In this document: piece by piece, positions 49,939 through 58,287 of the stretch
Layout: each line of letters opens with the position of its first letter
How positions within the stretch are numbered: position 1 is the stretch's first letter
From: Mucilaginibacter_A sp041088075
Lineage (GTDB): Bacteria > Bacteroidota > Bacteroidia > Sphingobacteriales > Sphingobacteriaceae
NCBI RefSeq assembly: GCF_041088075.1
Contig: NZ_JBGCVY010000058.1
Span: 1-64,000, forward strand
DNA: 64,000 nucleotides
Reading direction: 5' to 3'
Made by a program: the position numbers and the translations under genes
The notes under the pieces: model-generated
What the model saw: only the letters and a program-made list of their open reading frames with translations
Databases searched by the model: none
What the model was told of the DNA's origin: nothing

Positions 49939-52281
49939 CTACTCACTCCTCAAACTTTTAACCGGATTGGCTAATGCTGCTTTTATGCCGTTATAACTGA
50001 TGGCAACTATGGCAATTACAGTTGCTGCCAAGGCTGCTATGGCAAACATCCACCAGGATAACTGGATGTGATAATCTATATATCCCAATACTTTCTGCAT
50101 GGCTAAACCGGTAAGCGGGGCGGCAATGATAAAAGCAAGAAACACAGGTTTTAAAAAGTCTTTTGATAAAGTTAGCCACAGGCTGCCTGCACTCGCGCCA
50201 AGTACTTTGCGGATACTGATCTCTTTACTGCGGCGTTCGGCCAAAAAAGCCGACAAACCAAACAAACCAAGGCAGGAAATAAAAATAGCCATACCGCTGA
50301 AGAGGTTCGACATTTGCCTCAATGAATCGAATTCTTTAAAATTCTTTTGGTATTCTTCTTTGGTGAATTCAAATTCAAAAGGAAAATCAGGACTTGTCTT
50401 TTTTACCACTTTTTCAATTTGGGCTATACCTTCCCGCCATTTTTCATCATTGTTCAGGCGTACAAAAAAATGGTTCATATTACTTTTGCCTAAGTAAACA
50501 ACCATTGGTTCGGGAGAGGCAAAAGGATGGTTAAAAACGAAATCTTTTATCACGCCAATAACTTTAGTGCTGCCTAATTTGGTTCCCACAACAGGTTCTT
50601 TAAGCCCCATTCTTTGTGCGGCGGCCTGATTTATTAAACAGGCAGCAGTATCTGTACCATAGGCAGGGTTAAAATCCCGTCCTGCTGCTAATTGAAAGCC
50701 TGCTGTTTTTACCCAATCGTACCCAACTTTGGTAGTGGTAATATAAAAATCCTGATCGGGCGTTTTTCCCGGCCAGTCCAGCCCGTTAAAAGCTCCGCCC
50801 ATCCGTACCAGGTTGTCTGTGCCTGCCGATACGTTTTTTACCCCCGGAATTTGTAACAGTTCATTTTTTACGATGCTGAATTTTTTGGTGAGATCAGTGC
50901 TTGCATGGATGTCCATCAGGTTATCTGCATCGTAACCCACCGGCCTTTGCTGCAAATAATCAATTTGTTTAGAAATAACAATGGTAGCAATGATGAGGAA
51001 AATAGAAATGACAAACTGAAAGGTTACCAAACTTTTTCTGAACAAACTGCCGCCTTTGTCTCTGTTCATCATTTTTTTCAAAACCTGAATCGGTTTAAAA
51101 CTACTCAGGTAAAATGCTGGGTAACTTCCTGCTACCAAACCCGTCGTAATCCCCAGTACAATGAGCAATAACCAAAGTTGCCAGTTGGCAAAATCGGGTG
51201 TAAAGTTTTTTCCGGAAAGTTGTAAAAACGCTGGCAATGCTAAAACAGCAAGTAAAATGCCCAGTAGCAAGGCAAGAAATGAAAGTACCAAGGCTTCGCC
51301 AAGAAATTGAATAATAATACGTTTACGGGAAGCTCCAAGTACCTTCCGTACGCCTACTTCGCGTGCACGTTGCTCCGATCGTGCTGTTGCCAGGTTCATA
51401 AAGTTGATGCAGGCAATCAGCAAAACAAAACCAGCTATGGTACTTAAAAGCATGATAATGTCTATTACGCCGCCGCTGGGTTTGCCGTTTTTAAATTGGT
51501 CATGCAGCCTCAAGGCAGAAAACGGATACGCAAATAAATCAATGTTTTTTTCAAGCTGTTTCCGAAGAAACAAGTCTTTTAGCTTCTTATTTAAATTGGT
51601 AAGTTTTACGTTGGGTTTAACTTGTATCCAGGTTTGAATCCGGCTATCGTCCCATTTTTTTAACCACTCGTTTTTACTTTCAAAAAGCATAAACGGAATG
51701 GCCATATCAAACTGGTTGGTACTGTTTTGCGGCACATCACGAATAACAGCCGCAATGTTTACGGCATCTGTATTATTAAGCATCAAAAGTTTGCCGATAA
51801 CATCGGTTGTGCCGAATATTTTTTTGGCAGTAGTTTCTGTTAACACTACCGTATTTGGCTGTTTTAAAGCATTTACCGCGTTTCCTTTTAAGGCAGGAAA
51901 GGTCATTATTTTAAAAAAATCAGCATCGGTGTAAATAGAATTGGTGTAAATGGTTTTATCGCCATTCCGTATCAAATCACTTTGCTGGCAGGTACGGGCA
52001 GCATATTTTATTTCCGGTATTTCACTCAGTACACTTGTAGCTAACAGGCCCGGTGTTGTGTTACCGGTTTTAATATCCCCGTTCATGTTCTGGTTGCTCA
52101 TCAGCAGATAAGTATCGGCCAGGTTAATATTAAATTTATCGTAACTGACTTCATTTACGATTTCCAACATAATGATGATGCCCGTAGCCAGCCCAACGGC
52201 CAAACCGCCAATGTTGATAATGGAAGAAACTTTGTTTTTTAACAAGTTCCGGAACGTTAACCTGAAATAATTTTTGATCAT
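49939..52281 (-). CDS. FtsX/MacB-type ABC transporter permease, array member 4
   Basis: A 780-residue double FtsX permease starting MIKNYFRLTFRNLLKNKVSS, the shortest full member. The half motifs are AREVGVRKVLGA and SKEISIRKVLGAS. ETTAKKIFGTTDVIGKLL lies in the first periplasmic domain, and GRDFNPAYGTDTAACLINQAAA in the second, as expected for MacB_PCD. Its interior, like that of member 2, uses more A/T-ending codons than members 1, 3 and 5. Confidence 0.92.
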   Translation of the reverse strand: MIKNYFRLTFRNLLKNKVSSIINIGGLAVGLATGIIIMLEIVNEVSYDKFNINLADTYLLMSNQNMNGDIKTGNTTPGLLATSVLSEIPEIKYAARTCQQSDLIRNGDKTIYTNSIYTDADFFKIMTFPALKGNAVNALKQPNTVVLTETTAKKIFGTTDVIGKLLMLNNTDAVNIAAVIRDVPQNSTNQFDMAIPFMLFESKNEWLKKWDDSRIQTWIQVKPNVKLTNLNKKLKDLFLRKQLEKNIDLFAYPFSALRLHDQFKNGKPSGGVIDIIMLLSTIAGFVLLIACINFMNLATARSEQRAREVGVRKVLGASRKRIIIQFLGEALVLSFLALLLGILLAVLALPAFLQLSGKNFTPDFANWQLWLLLIVLGITTGLVAGSYPAFYLSSFKPIQVLKKMMNRDKGGSLFRKSLVTFQFVISIFLIIATIVISKQIDYLQQRPVGYDADNLMDIHASTDLTKKFSIVKNELLQIPGVKNVSAGTDNLVRMGGAFNGLDWPGKTPDQDFYITTTKVGYDWVKTAGFQLAAGRDFNPAYGTDTAACLINQAAAQRMGLKEPVVGTKLGSTKVIGVIKDFVFNHPFASPEPMVVYLGKSNMNHFFVRLNNDEKWREGIAQIEKVVKKTSPDFPFEFEFTKEEYQKNFKEFDSLRQMSNLFSGMAIFISCLGLFGLSAFLAERRSKEISIRKVLGASAGSLWLTLSKDFLKPVFLAFIIAAPLTGLAMQKVLGYIDYHIQLSWWMFAIAALAATVIAIVAISYNGIKAALANPVKSLRSE

Positions 52282-52382
52282 GATATTTAGTTTTTAGCTA
52301 ATGCTTCTTTTATCGGTATATTTTTAGTACGAGGTATCAGGTTTCAGGCTTATGCAAATCGCTGGCACCTCTCACCCCAAAC
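52282..52382 (-). repeat. Spacer between permeases 4 and 5
   Basis: The core is at 52302-52312, followed by TCGGTATATTTTTAG and a GAGGTATCAGG ... hairpin. It is 101 bp, nearly the same length as the 49839-49938 spacer. Confidence 0.75.
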
Positions 52383-54803
52383 CTATTCACTCCTCAAACT
52401 TTTCACCGGATTGGCCAATGCTGCTTTTACCGCCTGAAAACTGACGGTTGCCACGGCAATCACCAAAGCAATCAGCGTAGCCAGGCCAAAAATCCACCAA
52501 CTGATTTCAATGCGGTAAGCAAAACTTTGTAGCCAGTTGTGCATCACCCAATACGCCACTGGGAAGGCCAACACGCTGGCCAGCAAAACCAATTTGACGA
52601 AATCTTTGGAAAGCAGAATGACAATGCCGCTAATGCTGGAGCCTAAAACTTTGCGGATGCCAACTTCTTTGGTGCGTTGTACCATCGTCATCATGGCCAT
52701 GGCCAGCAAACCGATGCAGGAAATGAGGATGGCAATAATGGCCGAACCGATAAAAATATTGGATAGCCGTTTTTCGCTTTGGTACTGGCGTTCGGTGTTT
52801 TCGTTCAGCCAGGAACCGTTGAATTCGGTGTTTGGAAAAATCTGGTGCCATTGCGATTTTAGGTGGCTAAAAGAAGCATTGAGGCTTACCGGTTTTAGCC
52901 GCACAAAAGCATATTCCAACCGGTTTCTTTCGTTTATGGCGATGGATAAAGGTTCCACTTCTTCGCGCAGCGAGTGGAAATTGTAATCTTTCACCACACC
53001 AACTACCTGCATCGGCGGTTTGTTGTCCTGATATGGCAGGTAAGTGCCGACCGGATTTTTACTGCCGATTTGCGCCGCCATTTTCTCATTAATAATAACT
53101 GCATTGCTATCTGTTGCAAAATCCCGCGAAAAATCCCGGCCGGCCAATAATTGGATACCAAGCGTTTTCAAATAATCATAATCAACTTGCAGTATATGGC
53201 TTTGCACTTCGTGCCCTTTATAATTAAATCCGGTAATGGAAGTCATGGTTGAGCCGTCATTTCCTAAACCTAAATTAATACGCGAGCCGGTAATGCTTTC
53301 AACTTCCGGCGAACCTTGTAATTTCTGCCTCAAAATATCCAGAGCATTGGTGCCAGCAAGGTTGCCCAACGGAATGCTAATCACTTCTGTGCGGTTATAG
53401 CCCAGCGGCCGGTTTTGCATGTACTGCATTTGCTGCCAGGTTACCAGCGTACAAATGATGAGCAAAGTAGAAAGCGCAAATTGGGTAATCAGCAAAACGT
53501 TGCGTACTTGGCCGGGCTTAGTCGTGTTTACCGTTCCTTTTAAAACCAAAACCGTTTTGTACCGAAGCATCAGCCAGGCCGGATAAAAGCCAGCGATTAG
53601 GGTGATCAAAAAGAAGGTGCTAAAAGAAGCAAGCAGCAAACCCGGCTGCAACAGCATGTTGAGGTGGATGTGGCTTTTAAAGTTCTGCGCAAACAGCGGC
53701 AAAATAAGCGACGAGATGAGCAAGCCAAAGCCAAAAGCAATCAAACAAACCAGGGCGGTTTCCGTCCAAAACTGGACAAGCAATTGCCATTTTCCGGCGC
53801 CCAAAGTTTTGCGCACGCCAACTTCGCGGGCACGGTTAAAAGCGCGGGCAATATTGAGGTTGATAAAATTGATGCAGGCAATCAGCAAAATAAAAATACC
53901 GATGGCCAGCAAAGCAATCACATAAACACGGGAAATCGGGCTGCCTTCCAATCCGCTCAGTTCATTATTAAAATGATTTTTTGCGAAAGGCGAAATATTT
54001 ACCGTAAAAACGTTTCCGTTGGCATCCGGCTTTGCGCCGTCACGTTTGATATTGCTGATGTCTTCCTTAAAATGGTTTTTTGCGAAAGGGATTAAGCGTT
54101 TTTCAAAAGCAGTGGGATCTGTTCCCGCATTCAATTTTACATAAGTAGAATGGTTGCCTACGTCCCATTTATCCAAGTTTTGTTGATAGTTTCGGTAGTT
54201 TTCAAAGCGTATCAACACGTCAAAACCAATGCTGGAATTATCGGGGAAATCTTTGGCAACGCCACCAACTACAAAGCTTTGCGGCTGATTATAAAGTTTA
54301 AATTGCAGCGTTTTGCCGATTGGGTTTTCTTTTCCGAAAATCGCTTTGGCAACATATTCAGTTATTACAATATTGTGCAAATCGTGCAATGCTGTTTTTA
54401 CCGACCCTTTTTCAAGCGGAAAAGTAAATATGTTAAGAAAATCTTCATCTACAAACCCAATAGACTCCATGATCTTTTTGCTTTTGTAACTGATCTCCGC
54501 ACCTCCCTGGCCTAACCTCGAAATAAATTGCACATCCGGATATTCTGCCTTTAAAGCTGGCGTTAACGGTTCGGGCATTGCCGTGCCGCGTTCTATCCCT
54601 TTTGCCCGGTTTTGGGTGAGGTAAACCTGGTAAATATCCGGCAGGTTTTTGTGGAATTTATCGTACGAAAACTCGTAAACCACGGTTAAAAAAAGCAAAA
54701 CGCAGCAGGCAACGGCTACGCTTAAACCGGCGATGTTGATCAGGTTGAATGTTTTGCCTTTTAACAGGTTGCGCCAGGCAATTTTAAGGTTGTTTTTGAA
54801 CAT
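52383..54803 (-). CDS. FtsX/MacB-type ABC transporter permease, array member 5
   Basis: I start at ATG 54803 (MFKNNLKIAWRNLLKG); the 21-codon upstream extension would need a TTG start and lies in the spacer repeat. The product is 806 residues. The half motifs are AREVGVRKTLGA and TKEVGIRKVLGSS. Two exact repeat cores lie in frame inside the gene, at 52868-52878 and 53621-53631, more than in any other gene here. The ending is the shared ALANPVKSLRSE. Confidence 0.92.
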   Translation of the reverse strand: MFKNNLKIAWRNLLKGKTFNLINIAGLSVAVACCVLLFLTVVYEFSYDKFHKNLPDIYQVYLTQNRAKGIERGTAMPEPLTPALKAEYPDVQFISRLGQGGAEISYKSKKIMESIGFVDEDFLNIFTFPLEKGSVKTALHDLHNIVITEYVAKAIFGKENPIGKTLQFKLYNQPQSFVVGGVAKDFPDNSSIGFDVLIRFENYRNYQQNLDKWDVGNHSTYVKLNAGTDPTAFEKRLIPFAKNHFKEDISNIKRDGAKPDANGNVFTVNISPFAKNHFNNELSGLEGSPISRVYVIALLAIGIFILLIACINFINLNIARAFNRAREVGVRKTLGAGKWQLLVQFWTETALVCLIAFGFGLLISSLILPLFAQNFKSHIHLNMLLQPGLLLASFSTFFLITLIAGFYPAWLMLRYKTVLVLKGTVNTTKPGQVRNVLLITQFALSTLLIICTLVTWQQMQYMQNRPLGYNRTEVISIPLGNLAGTNALDILRQKLQGSPEVESITGSRINLGLGNDGSTMTSITGFNYKGHEVQSHILQVDYDYLKTLGIQLLAGRDFSRDFATDSNAVIINEKMAAQIGSKNPVGTYLPYQDNKPPMQVVGVVKDYNFHSLREEVEPLSIAINERNRLEYAFVRLKPVSLNASFSHLKSQWHQIFPNTEFNGSWLNENTERQYQSEKRLSNIFIGSAIIAILISCIGLLAMAMMTMVQRTKEVGIRKVLGSSISGIVILLSKDFVKLVLLASVLAFPVAYWVMHNWLQSFAYRIEISWWIFGLATLIALVIAVATVSFQAVKAALANPVKSLRSE

Positions 54804-54893
54804 AGGTTTGAGGGTTGGAGGTAAGAGGTTTGAGGTAAGAGGGACGGGCAGCAGCAATTGAATCACCTCAAACCCCGTACCTCATACCTAAAT
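54804..54893. repeat. GAGGTA-type hairpin spacer without the 11-base core
   Basis: GGTTTGAGGTAAGAGG on one side and CCTCAAACC/CCTCATACC on the other form an inverted repeat. Unlike the other spacers it has no TGCTTCTTTTA. Confidence 0.65.
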
Positions 54894-55217
54894 TTAATGA
54901 TGTGCCGGTGGCGCTGGTGGCATTGACGGTACATGTGGGGCTGGCGGAGCAGTTGGTGGATGAACACCCAACGAATCGTTCACTCTTTTAAGCAAAGCAT
55001 CTTTTTGCTGTTGGCTCATCTCGCTGACCAAAAAAGTATGGTCATATTTAACATCTTTTCCGGCTTTGCTGCTTTTGATCATGATGTGCAGCGTTTTGCC
55101 GTTATCGCTAACGGATTGTTTGGTATCGTCTGTTTTGTAAGTACTGGTTTTGGTTCGCGTTTGTGCCGATGCGCACAAAGAAAAGGTGGATAAAAGAAGT
55201 ATCGCTAAGTTTTTCAT
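54894..55217 (-). CDS. Small secreted protein with a Pro/His-rich tail
   Basis: I start at ATG 55217, where a signal peptide (MKNLAILLLSTFSLCASAQ) begins; the reading frame is open 44 codons further but that part overlaps the regulatory region. The product is 107 residues. The mature part contains GKTLHIMIKSSKAGKDVKYDHTF and a helix, then a tail of PPTAPPAPHVPSMPPAPPAHH type. No family is recognised. It sits upstream of permease 5 on the same strand and shares a regulatory element with the ABC ATPase gene, so it may belong to the transporter system. A one-base repeat variant (55191-55201) lies in the signal-peptide codons. Confidence 0.65.
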   Translation of the reverse strand: MKNLAILLLSTFSLCASAQTRTKTSTYKTDDTKQSVSDNGKTLHIMIKSSKAGKDVKYDHTFLVSEMSQQQKDALLKRVNDSLGVHPPTAPPAPHVPSMPPAPPAHH

Positions 55218-55309
55218 AAAGATGGTTTTTACAGATGGTGTATCAAATTTGTGCCGTAAAGGCAGTTGGTTGATTGTTAAGGATTTACAATCTTTTACAA
55301 GGTTAAAGC

Positions 55310-55373
55310 CGTTCGGAAACGATACACTCGCTGTACTGTTGTGATACAAACTTTTAGGTGGTAAAAACAGTAT
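55310..55373 (-). promoter_or_regulatory. Operator-like element shared with 37682-37744
   Basis: CGTTCGGAAACGATACA, then CGCTGT, TTGTGATACA, CTTTTAGGTGG and TAAAAACAGTA (repeat variant) follow the same order and spacing as upstream of the ABC ATPase gene. It lies about 95-155 bp upstream of the start codon at 55217. Confidence 0.55.
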
Positions 55374-55487
55374 GGCTGTTTTGTTTATTCAATAAAATCT
55401 TTTTAAGGTTTTCTGCTGATTTGATTATAACTATGCTGAAATTATCAGGGTTTTATTTTTGTAAATTTGAATTTATAATCTTTAAAC

Positions 55488-55715
55488 ATGGAACGGATTG
55501 TTATTGAAGTGGAAGACGCGACGGCGAAAAAATGGAAAGAAGTACCTTTCAAAGTTAAAAATGAGCTGGAGAAGAATTTCGAAAAACAAATCAACCTATT
55601 AACTGAAAACATCAAAAAAGCAGAATTCAAATCTTTGCTGGACAAAATAGGTGATGAAGCAGTAAAAAACGGGCTTACAGAAGAAATTTTGCAGCAATTG
55701 CTGAATGAAGAATAA
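55488..55715 (+). CDS. Orphan antitoxin-like protein of a broken PIN toxin-antitoxin pair
   Basis: A 75-residue, highly charged protein (MERIVIEVEDATAKKW start, helical LTENIKKAEFKSLLDKI, end GLTEEILQQLLNEE). The short beta-strand start and helical remainder fit small antitoxins paired with PIN toxins in Bacteroidota. An ORF with a PIN start begins 11 bp before its stop codon. It has lost its partner to truncation, so it is probably a remnant or a free antitoxin. Confidence 0.65.
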   Translation: MERIVIEVEDATAKKWKEVPFKVKNELEKNFEKQINLLTENIKKAEFKSLLDKIGDEAVKNGLTEEILQQLLNEE

Positions 55716-55842
55716 TTTTTTTGTGTTTGATACAAACATTCTAATCAGCAGTGTTGGTAGTTGCAAATTACTCAAACCTCAAACCTCTCACTCGCTCCTC
55801 AAGCTCTTCACCGGATTGGCCAATGCTGCTTTTACCGACTGA
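55705..55842 (+). pseudogene. Truncated PIN-domain toxin
   Basis: The 45-codon frame starts MKNNFFVFDTNILISSVGS, a textbook PIN N-terminus with the first catalytic Asp. After about 19 codons it runs into the CAAACCTCAAACCTCTCAC spacer repeat and then reads antisense through the end of the permease gene at 55788 (KLFTGLANAAF). The rest of the toxin gene, about 110 codons, is missing. The break coincides with the edge of the permease unit. Confidence 0.75.
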
Positions 55843-58187
55843 AAACTGATGGTGAGCAATGCAATTATGATGGCTAAGCTTCCGGCCAAAGCAAAAATCC
55901 ACCAACTGATGGTAATGCGGTAGGCAAAATCCTGCAGCCATTTTTGCATGGCAAAATAAGCAAGCGGCGAAGCGATAATTAGTGCCAGCAAAACTAATTT
56001 TAAAAAATCTCTGGATAGCAGCGAGGTAATTTGGGTAACCGAAGCACCTAAAACTTTGCGAATTCCAATTTCTTTAGTGCGCTTTACAGTCATTAAAGAG
56101 ATTAAACCTAACAGTCCCAGACAACTAATCAGGATTGCAGCCAAAGTGCCGGCAGTAATCAGTTTGCCGATCATTTCTTCTTTCTGATAAAACCCGGCCA
56201 ATTGCTCATCCAAAAAATGATACTCAAAAACGTTTTGCGGATAAGTTTTTTGCCATTTCTGCTGAATGATATTGAGGGTTTCTGTTGGATGGTTTCCTGT
56301 AATTTTTACCGCAGCATACTCATACAAATCTGGCTTTGCTGAAATTAAGGCCGGTTCAATTCCGGTATATAAAGAGTGGACATTAAAATCTTTTACAACA
56401 CCAATAATGATTCCGTTTTTTTCGCTAAAATCTTCAGCTGCCAACAAATGTCCTATCGCTTGTTCAGGGTTTTTAATGCCTAATTTTTGAAGCACTTGCT
56501 GGTTAACGATATAGGTATTTGTGGAATCTGCAGAAGTTAGATTACGGCCTGCAAGAATTTTTAAGCCAAACGTTTTTATATAATTTTCATCTCCAATTAT
56601 ACTGCGAACGGCAAATTTTGTCGAGGGCATATTATCATAACGGATCATTCCTCCTTTACCTGATGTAGATGCTGGTGCGCGATAACAAAAACTTACACTT
56701 TTTATGCCCGGATTATTAACAAGTTGATTGCGGAAATAAGAAAGTTTTGATGCGGAATGATCTGGGACGGGCATCATAATTATGGCATCTTTGTTAAAAC
56801 CCAGATCAGTATCTTTCAGGAACTTCACTTGTAAAACAATAATTGTGGTACAAACAATCAAACTTTGAGCGATCACATTTTGAAAGATAACCAGCGCATT
56901 TCGTAATAACTTGGATGAATTATTGCTGTTGCCGATCCTGTTCTTCAGCGCATCAACCGGTTTAAAACTGCTTATTATTAATGCAGGATAAAAACCAGCT
57001 GCAAACACAATGATAATTAGCAGTCCGATCAAAAATAAAACAACTTGAAAGTTCACCGTTAACGACAATTGCAACCACTGATTTATGGTCGGTAAAAACA
57101 GTATGGTTAAAATTACTGCTGCAACGCCCGCAGTTAAAGTTACAAAAGCAGTTTCAATGATAAACTGCCAGAAAATTGCTTTCCGGCTGCTGCCTAAAAC
57201 TTTCCGGGTGCCAATTTCTTTTGCCCTGGTTAGGCTTTGTGCCGTAGCCATGTTTACAAAATTAACACAGGCAATCAAGATCAGCGCAAACCCTATAATG
57301 GCCAAGATCAGCAATAATGGTTTAGAGATTTTTCCACCATAACGGCTGTTAAAATGAATATCTTCTAAAGGTTGTAAGCGGAAATGATAAGCATCACCAG
57401 CACTACCATAAATTTTCAATGCTTTTTTAATGATGACTTTAATGCTATTATTTACTGCTTTTTGATCGGACGCATTACGCAATTGTATAAAAACATTGTT
57501 TTTTGAAGAGATAAAACCGATGTCAGTCCAAAAGCTATCAGGTTCCGGGAACATGGTATGAACAGAAGAAATAGACAAGAACATGTTGGCTTGCACATCT
57601 GTGTTGGTTGGATTGTCCTGCAACACGCCGGTGATGGTAAAATTGTACTTGTTTTCTAACCTGATAATTTTACCAACCGCTTGCTCCGTATTAAAATATT
57701 TTTTAGCCAGGTTTAAAGTAATAACCGCGGTATAAGGATTAGTTAAAGCCGTACTTGGATTGCCTGAAACCCAATGGTAAGTAAACATTTTAAACCAGTT
57801 GTTATCCGTGAAAGCAACGTTTTCAAATTCATAAAAAAGGCTTTGTTTACCCTGGTTTTTTTGAGGTATGGAAATGGTAAAACTGCGCTTGCTTAGCAAT
57901 GCCGTTTCGTTGGCGACTACAGGCAACTGGTTTAAGAGTTGGCCTAAAACATAAGGTGAGCCTTGGTCATACTCAATACTGCCGTCCGGAATATGCAAAT
58001 CTGTTACTGTTCTAAAAATTCGTTTGGCGTTGGTGTGGTAACGATCAAAACTTAAATGGTAGGAGATAAACAGGAATAAAATGATTGTACAAGCGATACC
58101 GATTGCCAAACCAAACACATTGATACCAGAATAAAACTTTTGCTTGTAAAAGTTACGCCAGGCGATTTTGAGGTAGTTTTTAAACAT
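55788..58187 (-). CDS. FtsX/MacB-type ABC transporter permease, array member 6
   Basis: A 799-residue double FtsX permease starting MFKNYLKIAWRNFYKQKFYS. The half motifs are AKEIGTRKVLGS and TKEIGIRKVLGAS. Its last part (LSRDFLKLVLLALIIASPLAYFAMQKWLQDFAYRI) is very close to member 7, pointing to a recent shared ancestry or conversion. Its 3' border has replaced most of a PIN toxin gene, which suggests that the unit was inserted here. Confidence 0.92.
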   Translation of the reverse strand: MFKNYLKIAWRNFYKQKFYSGINVFGLAIGIACTIILFLFISYHLSFDRYHTNAKRIFRTVTDLHIPDGSIEYDQGSPYVLGQLLNQLPVVANETALLSKRSFTISIPQKNQGKQSLFYEFENVAFTDNNWFKMFTYHWVSGNPSTALTNPYTAVITLNLAKKYFNTEQAVGKIIRLENKYNFTITGVLQDNPTNTDVQANMFLSISSVHTMFPEPDSFWTDIGFISSKNNVFIQLRNASDQKAVNNSIKVIIKKALKIYGSAGDAYHFRLQPLEDIHFNSRYGGKISKPLLLILAIIGFALILIACVNFVNMATAQSLTRAKEIGTRKVLGSSRKAIFWQFIIETAFVTLTAGVAAVILTILFLPTINQWLQLSLTVNFQVVLFLIGLLIIIVFAAGFYPALIISSFKPVDALKNRIGNSNNSSKLLRNALVIFQNVIAQSLIVCTTIIVLQVKFLKDTDLGFNKDAIIMMPVPDHSASKLSYFRNQLVNNPGIKSVSFCYRAPASTSGKGGMIRYDNMPSTKFAVRSIIGDENYIKTFGLKILAGRNLTSADSTNTYIVNQQVLQKLGIKNPEQAIGHLLAAEDFSEKNGIIIGVVKDFNVHSLYTGIEPALISAKPDLYEYAAVKITGNHPTETLNIIQQKWQKTYPQNVFEYHFLDEQLAGFYQKEEMIGKLITAGTLAAILISCLGLLGLISLMTVKRTKEIGIRKVLGASVTQITSLLSRDFLKLVLLALIIASPLAYFAMQKWLQDFAYRITISWWIFALAGSLAIIIALLTISFQSVKAALANPVKSLRSE

Positions 58188-58287
58188 GGTTTTAGTTTTT
58201 TAAATGATGCTTCTTTTATCGGTATATTTTTGGTGTGAGGTATGAGGCTTTGCAAATCGCTGATACCTCGTACCTCAAACTTCCAAC
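58188..58287 (-). repeat. Spacer between permeases 6 and 7
   Basis: The core is at 58208-58218, followed by TCGGTATATTTTTGG and the hairpin GAGGTATGAGGC ... GATACCTCGTACC. The spacer is 100 bp. Confidence 0.75.
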
